Origin: Dehalococcoidia bacterium
Lineage (GTDB): Bacteria > Chloroflexota > Dehalococcoidia > Bin125
Assembly: GCA_022825265.1 (NCBI GenBank)
Contig: JAJDXE010000010.1
Location: forward strand, 62,001 to 126,000
Direction: 5' to 3'
Length of the DNA stretch: 64,000 nt
Made by a program: the position numbers and the translations under genes
The notes under the pieces: model-generated
What the model saw: only the letters and a program-made list of their open reading frames with translations
What the model was told of the DNA's origin: nothing
Databases searched by the model: none
In this document: piece by piece, positions 47,737-56,941 of the stretch
How positions within the stretch are numbered: the first letter of the stretch is position 1
How the letters are laid out: the number at the start of each line of letters is the position of its first letter

Positions 47737-48812
47737 TGCCTGGTCCCACTTCATGGCGAACGGCGACCGCTCTGATTCTGGTCGTGGCGGCGATCGTTGC
47801 CGCTGCCACTGCAACGGTGGCTGTTTACCGGACTCCAGAGTCGGGGGGGGCAGAATCCTCTCTCGATCCTTCCACAATGGCCAGTGCCGAGTCGTCTTCG
47901 GTGACCATCGTTCAGGGCGACTCGGCTGCTGCGATTGGTCGCCGACTGCTCAACAGCGAGGCCATCAGTTCGCAGTCGCGTTTTGAGTTGCTCGCTCTGC
48001 TGTTGGGGTGGGAGAGCCGGCTGGAGCCCGGCTCATACTCGTTTGAGCCGGGCTTAACGACGTTTGAAATCCTGCGACGCATACACTTTGGAGAGACATC
48101 ACCGCTAAGGGTGGTGATTCCCGAAGGGCTGAGAGTTGAGCAGGTGACCGAACGTCTGGCCCAAGCCGGCGTGATTGATCGAGAGGCGTTCACCGCGGCT
48201 CTCGAGACCGCCGCCACGGATATCGTGGCCGCCACCCTGGCAGCGAGCCGGCCGGTTGGCACATCGCTTGAGGGATACCTGTTCCCAACCTCCTACACTT
48301 TCCCGCTCGAGACGACGGCCGACGAAGCGCTTCGCTTGATGCTCCTGCGCTTCAATGACTCGCTCACCCCGCAACTGTGGGAGCGGATCAATGACTCCGG
48401 ACGCTCACTCCACGAGATTCTGACCATTGCCTCGATCATCGAGCGAGAGGTCGTTGAAGACTCCGAGCGGGTTCTGGTCTCAGCAGTGATCTGGAATCGC
48501 CTAGGAGCCGGCATGATGTTGCAGATGGACTCGACAGTGCAGTACGCGGTCGGTACTGAGCAAGAATGGTGGAAGCGCGACCTGACGAGGGAAGATCTCG
48601 CCGTCGAGTCCGCTTACAACACGTACGTCGTACACGGACTGCCACCGACACCGATCGCTTCACCGGGCCTTGCTTCAATCGAGGCGGCTGCTAATCCAGC
48701 AAATGTCCCATATCTGTTTTTCGTGGCGCGAGGCGACGATACGCATGCGTTTGCGGTGACTTACGAGGAGCACCAGGCGAACGTCGAGCGCTATCGCGGA
48801 GCCTCGCAATGA
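47736..48812 (+). CDS. mltG: Endolytic murein transglycosylase MltG (YceG)
   Basis: 358 aa from ATG 47736. N-terminal membrane helix (~11-30), LysM-like region (VTIVQGDSAAAIGRRLLNSEAISS), then the YceG domain with catalytic E236 in TIASIIEREV and the substrate-site pattern MMLQMDSTVQYA, SAYNTYVVHGLPPTPIASPG. Cuts nascent glycan strands to end their growth. Next to ruvX as in many bacteria; aroE overlaps its end by 4 nt. Confidence 0.94.
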   Translation: MPGPTSWRTATALILVVAAIVAAATATVAVYRTPESGGAESSLDPSTMASAESSSVTIVQGDSAAAIGRRLLNSEAISSQSRFELLALLLGWESRLEPGSYSFEPGLTTFEILRRIHFGETSPLRVVIPEGLRVEQVTERLAQAGVIDREAFTAALETAATDIVAATLAASRPVGTSLEGYLFPTSYTFPLETTADEALRLMLLRFNDSLTPQLWERINDSGRSLHEILTIASIIEREVVEDSERVLVSAVIWNRLGAGMMLQMDSTVQYAVGTEQEWWKRDLTREDLAVESAYNTYVVHGLPPTPIASPGLASIEAAANPANVPYLFFVARGDDTHAFAVTYEEHQANVERYRGASQ

Positions 48813-49669
48813 CCTTGCGCGCCGGCGTCATCGGCCATCCCGTGGGGCACAGCATCTCGCCGCGCTTTCAACAGGCCGGCTTCGATGCTGCCGAGCTTGA
48901 CGTCAGATATGAGGCCTGGGACTTGCAGCCTGCAGAACTCGAGTCCTTCATCCAAGGGCTTCGGAGTCCGGACGCTCTCGGGGCCAACATCACGATTCCT
49001 TACAAGGAAGCGGCGCTGCGCCATATGGATGGTTTGCATCAGACCGCTCGGTTCGTGGGCGCGATCAACACGATCGTCAACAACGACGGTCACTTGCAGG
49101 GTTACAACACTGATGTCACCGGGTTCCAACGCTCACTGTCAGAGGCGGGGTTCGACCCTTCCGGAGCGCACGCCGTGCTCTGGGGAGCAGGCGGCGTAGC
49201 GAGAGCGGTCGCCTGGGCCCTGATCTGGCGTGGCATCGAGGCGCTGACCATCGTCAACCGCACCGCCGTACGGGGAGGTCGGTTGCGACACGACCTGGCC
49301 TCCGCTTCGGCAGGAGCAAGCTTGAAGTCCTTGGGAGCGGATGAGGACGGCGTACCCGAGGCGCTCGGTTCGGCCGACCTGGTTGTGCAGTGCACCTCGA
49401 TCGGACTCAAGGACAGCGAGACGGATGGGCATCTGCCATTCGATCCTTCGATGTTGCGAGCAGACGCTTTTGTCGCCGACCTGATCGCGAATCCGGTCGA
49501 AACGCCGTTGGTCACCACAGCGCTTGAGTCGGGGCGACGAGCGATCGGCGGGCTGCCGATGCTGGTGTACCAAGGAGCCGCGGCCTTTGAGCTCTGGACC
49601 GAGCGAGCGGCGCCCGTCGACGTGATGCTGAGTGAGGCGATCGCTGCGATGTCGGAGAGCGGGTCATGA
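48809..49669 (+). CDS. aroE: Shikimate dehydrogenase
   Basis: 286 aa; NADPH-dependent reduction of 3-dehydroshikimate. AGVIGHPVGHSISPRFQQ carries the substrate serines; GANITIPYKEAAL has the catalytic Lys; the NADP site is LWGAGGVARAVAWAL with NRT following. C-terminal GGLPMLVYQGAAAFELWT. Overlaps genes at both ends by 4 nt. Confidence 0.96.
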   Translation: MTLRAGVIGHPVGHSISPRFQQAGFDAAELDVRYEAWDLQPAELESFIQGLRSPDALGANITIPYKEAALRHMDGLHQTARFVGAINTIVNNDGHLQGYNTDVTGFQRSLSEAGFDPSGAHAVLWGAGGVARAVAWALIWRGIEALTIVNRTAVRGGRLRHDLASASAGASLKSLGADEDGVPEALGSADLVVQCTSIGLKDSETDGHLPFDPSMLRADAFVADLIANPVETPLVTTALESGRRAIGGLPMLVYQGAAAFELWTERAAPVDVMLSEAIAAMSESGS

Positions 49670-50334
49670 ATGAAGGTGTGACGATCGCGTTCCTGGTGAT
49701 CGCCCTGATCTTTGGCGGCATTGGTCTGGTGCTGTTCAAGGAGGCGCGGACACATCGGTTCTGGCGCCAGTTGGTGGCTCAGAATGACATGGAGGCGATC
49801 CAGGGCATCCTGGATCAAGAAATCGAACATTGGCGCACTCAGCGGCCACCGAAGGATGTCAGTGCAGCGGTATGGGCCGGAGTGCAGGGTCTCGATCTGG
49901 TGAGCGCTTCGGCAAGCCATGTCAGGGTGAGCACGTCAGCTGACCCTGAATTCGGCACAGTTGAGGGCAAGCGTGAGCAGGTGGCTTCTTCGCTTGACAC
50001 TGCCTATGCGACCGCGCTTCGGCTAGTTGAGATGATCTTCTACGACATTCCCAATTTCCGGCCCAGGGATGTCCGCGTGGATGTGTACACCACGTTCCGT
50101 AACGCCGACGGTGTGGCTGAAGCCTTACCGATTCTCTGCGTCGAGGCAGATCGGGCATCGGCAATGAGTCTCGACTGGAATCTTCCCCCGGCTGTGCTGG
50201 CGCGCGAGTTCGAGACGACGGCCAATCGGGCACCTACAGGCGAACCGCGTCCGATAGAACTGCCCGAGGACCGCTTCGCCAATATGGTGACGGAAATGGC
50301 CGATAGCCAGTCCGAAGAGCAGAGGATCGACTGA
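49666..50334 (+). CDS. Hypothetical membrane-anchored protein in the aro operon
   Basis: 222 aa, family not recognised. One N-terminal membrane helix (~5-24, GVTIAFLVIALIFGGIGLVL), then a soluble domain of mixed alpha/beta character containing EGKREQVASSLDTAYATALRLVEMIFYDIPNFRPRDVRVDVYT, and a polar C-terminus. Overlaps aroE by 4 nt and aroC by 1 nt, so it is translated as part of the shikimate operon. No enzymatic motif seen. The domain ending ...LPILCVEADRASAMSLDW is strongly patterned and worth a structure prediction. Confidence 0.7.
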   Translation: MNEGVTIAFLVIALIFGGIGLVLFKEARTHRFWRQLVAQNDMEAIQGILDQEIEHWRTQRPPKDVSAAVWAGVQGLDLVSASASHVRVSTSADPEFGTVEGKREQVASSLDTAYATALRLVEMIFYDIPNFRPRDVRVDVYTTFRNADGVAEALPILCVEADRASAMSLDWNLPPAVLAREFETTANRAPTGEPRPIELPEDRFANMVTEMADSQSEEQRID

Positions 50335-51533
50335 TGGGCAACTTGCGTTGGTTCACTGCCGGCGAGTCGCATGGGCCCGGGCTGACGGTGATTGTCGATG
50401 GCGTGCCCTCCGGGTTGCCATTGTCGGAGGCGCAGATTCGCCAACAGCTCGCACGCCGTCAACGAGGCTACGGGCGCGGCGGCCGGATGAAGATCGAGAG
50501 CGACTACGCAAACATCCGAGGTGGGGTCCGGCAGGGCCGGACGATCGGTAGCCCAATCGCGCTCTGGATTGAGAATCGCGACTTCGACAAGGGGCTGGGA
50601 CCCGACAAGCGACCATGGCGAGAGACGATGTCGCTCGATTCTGTTGATCCACCTCCAACTCAGGTCACTCGTGTCCGACCCGGTCACGCCGATCTGGCAG
50701 CGTCGCTGAAGTACGGCTACGAGGATGTCCGCGACTCACTGGAACGGGCCTCGGCGCGGGAGAGCGCGGCGCGGGTGGGCGCCGGCGGGGTAGCTCGGCG
50801 CCTGTGCGAGGAGCTTGGCTGCGACTTTCACAGCCACGTCGTCCAGATTGGGACCGTGACGCTCGATCCCAGTGTCGAGATCGACTGGAATGTGGTGGAG
50901 GAATCTCCAGTCCGCTGCGCCGACTCAGACACATCGCAGGCGATGATCGACGAGATCAACGCCGCCAAGCAGGATGGCGACACGCTAGGCGGGACGCTTG
51001 AGGCTCGCGTCACGGGAGTGCCGTTCGGTCTGGGTTCTCATGTCCAATGGGATCGCAAACTCAGTGGCCGGATTGGCCAAGCGATCCTCTCGATGAATGC
51101 ATTCAAGGGCGTCGAGATCGGAGACGGTTTCAGTGGGGTTGGACTGACCGGTCGTGGCTACCACGATGTCGTACTGCCCCAGGATGCGTGGGGTGATCAT
51201 CCATGGCGTCGGCAGACGAATCATGCCGGCGGTATCGAGGGCGGCATTTCCAACGGCGAGGATCTGGTCGTGCGCGTCGCGGTCAAGCCCATCGCGACGC
51301 TGGCGCACCCGCTTCCGTCTGCAGATCTCACGACCGGAGAGCGGGTTGAAGCCCACTTTGAACGCTCGGACGTTTGTGTCGTGCCTGCTGCCGGAGTGAT
51401 CGTCGAGGCGATGCTGGCGCTGGTCCTGGCGGACGCAATTCTGGAGAAGTTTGGCGGCGACACGCTGACAGAGACGCGGCGAAACATGGACTCGTTCCTG
51501 AACACCGCCGTACCGCGAGGAGAGTGGGCGTGA
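50334..51533 (+). CDS. aroC: Chorismate synthase
   Basis: 399 aa; FMN-dependent last step of the shikimate pathway. GESHGPGLTVIVDGVPSGLP, RQRGYGRGGRMKIESD, RPGHADLAASLKYGYEDVRDSLERASARESAARVGAGGVARRL and the C-terminal SDVCVVPAAGVIVEAMLALVLAD are the family motifs. Complete. Ends with TGA overlapping the GTG start of the next gene. Confidence 0.97.
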   Translation: MGNLRWFTAGESHGPGLTVIVDGVPSGLPLSEAQIRQQLARRQRGYGRGGRMKIESDYANIRGGVRQGRTIGSPIALWIENRDFDKGLGPDKRPWRETMSLDSVDPPPTQVTRVRPGHADLAASLKYGYEDVRDSLERASARESAARVGAGGVARRLCEELGCDFHSHVVQIGTVTLDPSVEIDWNVVEESPVRCADSDTSQAMIDEINAAKQDGDTLGGTLEARVTGVPFGLGSHVQWDRKLSGRIGQAILSMNAFKGVEIGDGFSGVGLTGRGYHDVVLPQDAWGDHPWRRQTNHAGGIEGGISNGEDLVVRVAVKPIATLAHPLPSADLTTGERVEAHFERSDVCVVPAAGVIVEAMLALVLADAILEKFGGDTLTETRRNMDSFLNTAVPRGEWA

Positions 51534-53272
51534 CCACACCAGAAGGACTCAAGCGCATTGTGCTGATCGGCTTCAGCGCAACGGGGAAATCTGTTCTGGC
51601 TCCGTTCATCGCGCACCGGCTCGGCTGGGAATCGATCGACCTGGACGATGAGATTGAACGAGAGGCGGGCCGGACGATCGCCGAGGTGTTTGAGACTGAA
51701 GGCGAACGCGGCTTCCGCATGCGGGAGGGTTGGGCAGTTCGCGAAGCTGCGGCTCGGGACAATGTTGTGGTTGCGACGGGCGGCGGGGTCTGGCTACACG
51801 CGGAGAATCGCGCTCTATTGGCCGACCGGGGTTTCGTCGTGACCCTGGAGGCTCGCACGGCAACGATTGCGGCGCGATACGCCGCTGCCCAGGAGAGCGC
51901 CGAAGAGGTGAGGCCGATGCTCGCCGGCCCCGATCAGCGTCGCCGAGTGGAAGCGCTCAAGGCGGCCAGGCAGCCGTTCTACGCGCTGTCCGACCTGACT
52001 GTGCACACCGACGAACGAACTGACGATGTGATCAGTGAAATTCTCCGCGGGGTTGAGCAACGTGCTGCCTCCGTGATTCAGTCCGAATCGCGACTACATG
52101 AGATCCGCAACGGCCCGGGCGTGGATCCGCCTCCGATGAATGACTACGGCCCCGACGTCGGATGCATCGTCGAAGTCGAGTCGGCGCGCTACCCGGTCTA
52201 TTGCGGATGGGGACTATTAGAGCGCTCGGCCGACATTCTCGATCGACTCGGCTTGCCCGGCCGCGTGTTTCTGATTGTCGATGAGGCTGTAGCCGGGACC
52301 CACGGCGCGACCGCCCGACGGGCACTGGAGAGCGCGCGCCGCACGGTATCGACCTACAGTGTGCCCTCGGGTGAGGCGAGCAAGTCGTTGGAGTCACTGT
52401 CGCTGTTGTACGAGTGGCTTTCCTCCCACCGAGCCGAGCGCCGAGATGTTGTGTTTGCCGTCGGTGGCGGGATGATCACGGATTTGGCCGGCATGGCGGC
52501 AGCGACATACCTCCGCGGCATGCCGTTGGTGCACGCGCCGACGACCATGCTGGGCATGGTCGACGCCGCAATCGGTGGCAAGGTGGCGGTCGATCTGCCA
52601 TCGGGAAAGAACCTGGTCGGCGCGTTCTACCAACCACGAGCCGTAGTCGCCGACGCGGCAACGCTTGCCACATTGCCGCAACGGGAACTGCGTTCGGGCT
52701 ACGCCGAAGTGATCAAACATGGGTTCATCTGCGACGAACCAATGCTTGAGTTGCTCGATAGCGCGGCCGATGCCTTGCTCTCTCCGGCCGCTGCAGTCAG
52801 CGACCCTTCGTTGCGTCAGCTGCTGGTTGACGTGATCACGCGGAACCAAGCCATCAAGGCGGCCGTGGTGTCTGACGACGAGCGGGAGTCGGACAAGCGG
52901 GCGATCCTCAACTACGGACACACGTTGGGTCACGCTATCGAGGCTGTGACCGGCTTTGCGCCCGTCCTGCACGGCGAGGCGGTTGCGATGGGGATGATTG
53001 CTGTTGCGGAGATCGGATGCGCACTTGGGATGATCGATCAAGATATCGTCCTGCGCCATCGGCGGCTGCTCGATCGGTTTGGATTGCCGACCCAGAGTCC
53101 GCCCGGTCTGGGCCGGGACGAGATCGTGGAGGCGATGTCTCGCGACAAGAAGGTCGTGGGCGGCAGGCAGCACTGGGTGCTGCTTGATGGTGTCGGCAAT
53201 CCGATCGTGAGGGACGATGTGCCTGCTGAGATCGTCACGGAGGCGATCGATGCGGTCGTCGGCCCTGCCTGA
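51530..53272 (+). CDS. aroKB: Bifunctional shikimate kinase / 3-dehydroquinate synthase (AroK-AroB fusion)
   Basis: 580 aa from GTG 51530, with GAGGAGA 6 nt before it. Residues ~1-175 are shikimate kinase: P-loop GFSATGKS (14-21), DDEIEREAGRTIAEVF, GGGVW. A short linker (~175-205) leads to 3-dehydroquinate synthase: GGGMITDLAGMAAATYLRG, VDAAIGGKVAVDLPSGKNLVGAFYQP, and zinc-ligand segments GYAEVIKHG, NYGHTLGHAIE and HGEAVAMGM. Two non-consecutive steps (2 and 5) are on one chain; the reading frame is continuous, so it is a true fusion. Similar kinase-synthase fusions are known in other bacteria, e.g. Thermotoga. Confidence 0.95.
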   Translation: MTTPEGLKRIVLIGFSATGKSVLAPFIAHRLGWESIDLDDEIEREAGRTIAEVFETEGERGFRMREGWAVREAAARDNVVVATGGGVWLHAENRALLADRGFVVTLEARTATIAARYAAAQESAEEVRPMLAGPDQRRRVEALKAARQPFYALSDLTVHTDERTDDVISEILRGVEQRAASVIQSESRLHEIRNGPGVDPPPMNDYGPDVGCIVEVESARYPVYCGWGLLERSADILDRLGLPGRVFLIVDEAVAGTHGATARRALESARRTVSTYSVPSGEASKSLESLSLLYEWLSSHRAERRDVVFAVGGGMITDLAGMAAATYLRGMPLVHAPTTMLGMVDAAIGGKVAVDLPSGKNLVGAFYQPRAVVADAATLATLPQRELRSGYAEVIKHGFICDEPMLELLDSAADALLSPAAAVSDPSLRQLLVDVITRNQAIKAAVVSDDERESDKRAILNYGHTLGHAIEAVTGFAPVLHGEAVAMGMIAVAEIGCALGMIDQDIVLRHRRLLDRFGLPTQSPPGLGRDEIVEAMSRDKKVVGGRQHWVLLDGVGNPIVRDDVPAEIVTEAIDAVVGPA

Positions 53273-53550
53273 TGGTTCGGATGTCCGTCCGCGTTCGCGG
53301 CCGTGTCCAGATGGTCGGCTATCGGATGTTCGCGGAGATGACTGCCGACAGAATTGGCGGGATTGCGGGGACGGTTCAGAACCTGCCGGATGGCTCGACC
53401 GTTGAGGTGGTCGCCGAAGGTCATCGAGCGCTGCTCGAGGAGTTGTTGGAGGAACTGAAGATTGGTCCCGCTCACGCGCTGGTTCGAGGGGTGGATGTCG
53501 AGTGGGGCGTCGCCTCCGGCGAGTTTGGCAGCTTTGAGACGATCTTCTAA
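53272..53550 (+). CDS. acyP: Acylphosphatase
   Basis: 92 aa. Ferredoxin-like fold with the substrate Arg R18 and catalytic N37 in VRGRVQMVGYR and GTVQNLPDGSTVEVVAEG. Hydrolyses acyl phosphates. Starts within the aroKB stop (TGATG) and its own stop overlaps the convergent P450 remnant by 4 nt. Confidence 0.9.
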   Translation: MVRMSVRVRGRVQMVGYRMFAEMTADRIGGIAGTVQNLPDGSTVEVVAEGHRALLEELLEELKIGPAHALVRGVDVEWGVASGEFGSFETIF

Positions 53551-53815
53551 GCGCCTGGTCGATAGACCGAGATATCGAAGTGCTTGAGTCCTCGTAGGGC
53601 GAGGTTCGGTCGGTACTCCGGCGGTCGTTTGAGAATCGATGCCAATCTCGCAGAATCTCGTCGACATCTTCGTAGCGCGAGATGACGAACTCGCCGGTCA
53701 CCTCGCTCAGGTGATAGGGGTCGGCTTCGCGCAACGAGCGATAGACCGGACATGGATCCGCGACGAAGGAGGGTGCGAGCGGATCCCAAATGACATTGCT
53801 CTCTGCCGTGCTCAT
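53547..53815 (-). pseudogene. Cytochrome P450 remnant (internal, out-of-frame deletion)
   Basis: From ATG 53815 the frame reads MSTAESNVIWDPLAPSFVAD and goes on ~60 residues with clear similarity to the start of the neighbouring intact P450 (ending SRYEDVDEILRDWHRFSND). Near 53620-53630 it jumps in another frame to the P450 C-terminus (PPEYRPNLALRGLKHFDI, then stop at 53547), matching EYKPNIVLRGLKHLDI of the intact gene. Some 330 codons, including the heme Cys and I helix, are missing. Both ends are well conserved, so the loss looks like one deletion and is fairly recent. Confidence 0.88.
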
Positions 53816-54235
53816 CCTCCTTCGTTCTGTACGGCCTACTGGCTCGGCCTTGCTGAGATGAGAGGGTTCACGCGTGCGAGCGATCCCATTTTCAGCTTTT
53901 CGGCAAGAATTTTTTTCCAAGGTCCAAATTTGCCGAAGTGCCGTGTACTGCTGATGATCGTGCGAATTTCTTTTCAGGTTTTTTCAGGTTTTTTCAGTTG
54001 TTTTCGGTGCTCTCTGAAGGATCCGGTTTCCTCCGGCTTCGTCCGATCACCGGCATTGTGCAACCGATGGGCTGCATGAGATTGAAAAATCACTGGCTCA
54101 GTCATCACGTATCTCACACTGAATATCCATACCGAACTAATATACTGCGTTGACGGGAGCGGGCATGATGTCGCGAGGCTATTGGTGTCTATCCGGCAAC
54201 AATCCGGTAACGAATGCCAGATGGGCGGGTTGGAT
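53816..54235. other. 420-nt AT-richer intergenic region
   Basis: Between the P450 remnant and the intact P450 stop. Clearly lower GC than its neighbours. It contains an imperfect hairpin (TTCGGCAA / TTGCCGAA at 53899-53906 and 53930-53937), an A-tract array at 53971-54010, and a TAATATACT box near 54140. No gene is seen. The mix of bent-DNA-like and hairpin sequence suggests a promoter or terminator zone, but no single site is certain. Confidence 0.6.
53971..54010 (-). repeat. 10-bp-periodic A-tract array B
   Basis: Plus strand: TTTTCAGGTT twice, TTTTCAGTTG, TTTTCGGTGC, in exact 10-nt steps. On the minus strand it reads as A4-A6 tracts at 10-bp phase. It lies 156-195 nt upstream of the P450 remnant start. 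Same period as array A at 33063. Confidence 0.75.
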
Positions 54236-55561
54236 CTAGTCGGCGGCGGCCTCGGCGGTTGTAGCGGTGAACGTCCTGGCACTGGCGCGCTCGACGCGGA
54301 TGTCGAGGTGCTTGAGACCGCGGAGGACGATGTTGGGCTTGTACTCGGGCGTTCGCGTCCCGAACTGGATATCGTCGAAGCGCTCGAGCAGGGCCTCGAA
54401 GGCGATCTTGCCCTCGAGCCGGGCCAGCGGCGCTCCGAGGCAGTGGTGGATTCCGCGCCCGAACGAGATGTTGCCGGCGTCTTCGCGGGTGATGTCCAGC
54501 ACCTCGGGGTCGCTGAACTCCTCGGGATCGCGGTTGGCGCCGCCGATCAGGAGCGAGACAGGGCGTCCGGGCTTGAGCGTGTGCCGGTCGATCTGGAACT
54601 CTTCGAGCGTCATCCGGCCGTCGACCTGCACCGGGGAGTCGTAGCGCAGCAGTTCCTCGATCGCGTTGTCGATCAACTCGGGGCGTTCCCGGAGTAGCCG
54701 CAGCTGGTCGGGATTCTCCAGCAGGGCCTTGAGGCCGTTGCCGATCAGGTTGGTGGTGGTCTCGTTGCCCGCGACCAGGAGGAGCCGCAGGGTGACGATC
54801 ATCTCGTCTTCGGTGAGTTTGTCGCCTTCTTCCTCGGCCTCGATCAGACGCGAAACGAGGTCGTCGCGGGGTTCGTCGCGATGTTCGGCAACGATTCCCT
54901 TGAAGTACTCGTCGAACAACTGCGCGGCGCTGAACACGTCTCCGAGTTCATCCTGGGTCAGGTTGGGCTCCAGCACACGGGCGAAGCGGTCGGACCAGGA
55001 CTTGAATTGTTGACGATCCTCGGTCGGCACGCCGATCATTTCGGCGATCACTACGGTCGGCAGCAGGGCGGCGAGGTTCGCCATGAGGTCAAACTCGGTC
55101 TCGCCATCGACCTCGTCGAGCAAGGCGTGCGCCGTGTCGCGGATGTGGTCCTCCATCTTGGCGACCTGGCGCGGCGTGAAGGCGCGGCTGACGAGTCCTC
55201 GGAGCCGCGTGTGATCAGGCGGATCGAGCGAGAGCATCGAGGGTTGCAGTTCGTTCTCGATCTGCTCGCCAATGTTGCGTCGGTTGCGAGTGCCCACCGG
55301 CCCTCTGTTGTTGGAAAAGACCTTGTAGTTGCGCAAGACGGCGTCAACGTCGTCGTACTTGGAAACCACCAACGCCTTGGTCAGCGGGCTGGGATGGAAC
55401 GGGTCGCGTTCGCGGAGCTCCTTGTACGTCGGGTAGGGATTGGCGATGAAATTCGGGTCGAGGGGGTACCAGACGACTCCGGACTGGAGCTTCTCCTGAG
55501 CCAGCCTAGCCTTGATGTAGACCGGGGCGATGACTGATCGGAGGGCAGTGGCGACTGACAT
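54236..55561 (-). CDS. Cytochrome P450
   Basis: 441 aa, soluble bacterial type. I-helix oxygen-binding AGNETTTN, the ExxR motif in EELLRYDSPVQ, and the heme loop FGRGIHHCLGAPLAR with thiolate C374. N-terminal meander matches the adjacent remnant, so the two are paralogues. No ferredoxin or ferredoxin reductase is adjacent. Substrate unknown. Confidence 0.93.
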   Translation of the reverse strand: MSVATALRSVIAPVYIKARLAQEKLQSGVVWYPLDPNFIANPYPTYKELRERDPFHPSPLTKALVVSKYDDVDAVLRNYKVFSNNRGPVGTRNRRNIGEQIENELQPSMLSLDPPDHTRLRGLVSRAFTPRQVAKMEDHIRDTAHALLDEVDGETEFDLMANLAALLPTVVIAEMIGVPTEDRQQFKSWSDRFARVLEPNLTQDELGDVFSAAQLFDEYFKGIVAEHRDEPRDDLVSRLIEAEEEGDKLTEDEMIVTLRLLLVAGNETTTNLIGNGLKALLENPDQLRLLRERPELIDNAIEELLRYDSPVQVDGRMTLEEFQIDRHTLKPGRPVSLLIGGANRDPEEFSDPEVLDITREDAGNISFGRGIHHCLGAPLARLEGKIAFEALLERFDDIQFGTRTPEYKPNIVLRGLKHLDIRVERASARTFTATTAEAAAD

Positions 55562-55595
55562 GTTTCGCTCGATTCCATCTAGCTTCGTGTTCGGA

Positions 55596-56921
55596 TTAGT
55601 CGAGCGGATGATCCCAGTCGACCATGATCACATCGCACTCTTCGCCGGCGTGGACTCGTTCTTGGTCCTCTGGACAGACAGCGTACCCATTTGCCAGCGC
55701 CATTGAGGTCAGCACCCCGCTGCCCTGCGGTCCGGTCAGGCGAGCATGCCAGCGGCCGTCGTCATCCTGGCTGAGGGTTGCCCGCGCGTAGACGCGGCGC
55801 CAATCGGTGTTGACGATGTCTTCATCGGCGATTGCTCGCAGGATCGGGCGCGGTTGCGGCTGACGGCCCATCATCTGGTAGATCGCCAGACGGCCGAAGA
55901 GCTCGAAGGCGAGCAGGGACGACACGGGATTACCCGGCAGGCCGATATGCGGGACACGCTTCCCGTTTGGAGCTTCAAACTCGCCAAAGGCGAGCGGCTT
56001 GCCGGGTTTCATCCGCACGGTCCAGAAGTCGATGGCGCCTTCGCGGGCGAGCACTTCCTTGACGACGTCGAAGTCGCCTCTCGAGACTCCCGCTGAGGTG
56101 ATCACCAGGTCGCAGGTCTCCAGAGCCTCGTTGATCTTGGCTGTCAACGCGGGAACCGTGTCTTGCGCGATTCCGAAGCGTTGGGGCACGCCTCCGTATT
56201 GGGTGACCAGGGCGCTGAGACCGTACGAGTTTGAGTCGTAGATCTTGCCGGGCGCGGAGGACTCGCCTGGCGTGAGCAGTTCGTCTCCGGTGGACAGGAT
56301 CGCGACTCGCGGGCGGCGGACTACTTCAACGTTGGCCACGCCTAGAGAGGCGAGGACGGCAACTTCCGGTCCGCGCAGCACTGTGCCTGCGTTCAGGACC
56401 TGTTGTCCCTGGCGCACGTCTTCGCCTCGGCGTCGAATGTTGTTGCCCGGGCCGGCCGCCTTGAGGATGCCGACATCTTCGATCGTCTCGTGTTCCTGTC
56501 CGGGCGCGCGCAAGCCGAACTCGTCGGTCTCTTCGAACGGGACGATGGTGTCTGCGCCATCGGGCATCGGCGCGCCGGTCATGATTCGCACTGCTTCACC
56601 GGGTCCGACGGATTCTTCGTAGAGGTAGCCGGCAGCGAGTTCGCCGATCACTCGCAGACGAACCGGATTTGACTCGCTGGCTCCGTCTGTGCTGGCCGAC
56701 TGCACGGCGTAGCCATCCATGGCTGTGTTGTCGTGCGGTGGGATATCGAAGGGCGCGGTGATGTCGGTGGCGAGGACCTGTCCGACGGCTTCGTCGATGG
56801 CGCGAGTCTCGGACGGCAGCTGGCGGCAGAACGAGAGGATTCGATCGACCGCGTCCTCGACGGGGAGCATGTCGACCGGCGGTTCAGTGGAGCGTGCGAC
56901 CGGCTTCTTGTGCGAAGACAT
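55596..56921 (-). CDS. moeA: Molybdopterin molybdenumtransferase MoeA
   Basis: 441 aa; inserts molybdate into adenylylated molybdopterin. LPVEDAVDRILSF, PPHDNTAMDGYAVQ, ILSTGDELLTPGE, SAGVSRGDFDVVKEVL and GLPGNPVSSLLAFELFGR are the MoeA motifs; a C-terminal domain IV follows. No other Moco genes in the window. Directly upstream of the intact P450 gene with a 34-nt gap. Confidence 0.95.
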   Translation of the reverse strand: MSSHKKPVARSTEPPVDMLPVEDAVDRILSFCRQLPSETRAIDEAVGQVLATDITAPFDIPPHDNTAMDGYAVQSASTDGASESNPVRLRVIGELAAGYLYEESVGPGEAVRIMTGAPMPDGADTIVPFEETDEFGLRAPGQEHETIEDVGILKAAGPGNNIRRRGEDVRQGQQVLNAGTVLRGPEVAVLASLGVANVEVVRRPRVAILSTGDELLTPGESSAPGKIYDSNSYGLSALVTQYGGVPQRFGIAQDTVPALTAKINEALETCDLVITSAGVSRGDFDVVKEVLAREGAIDFWTVRMKPGKPLAFGEFEAPNGKRVPHIGLPGNPVSSLLAFELFGRLAIYQMMGRQPQPRPILRAIADEDIVNTDWRRVYARATLSQDDDGRWHARLTGPQGSGVLTSMALANGYAVCPEDQERVHAGEECDVIMVDWDHPLD

Positions 56922-56941
56922 CAGCCCGGTCCTATCTAGGC

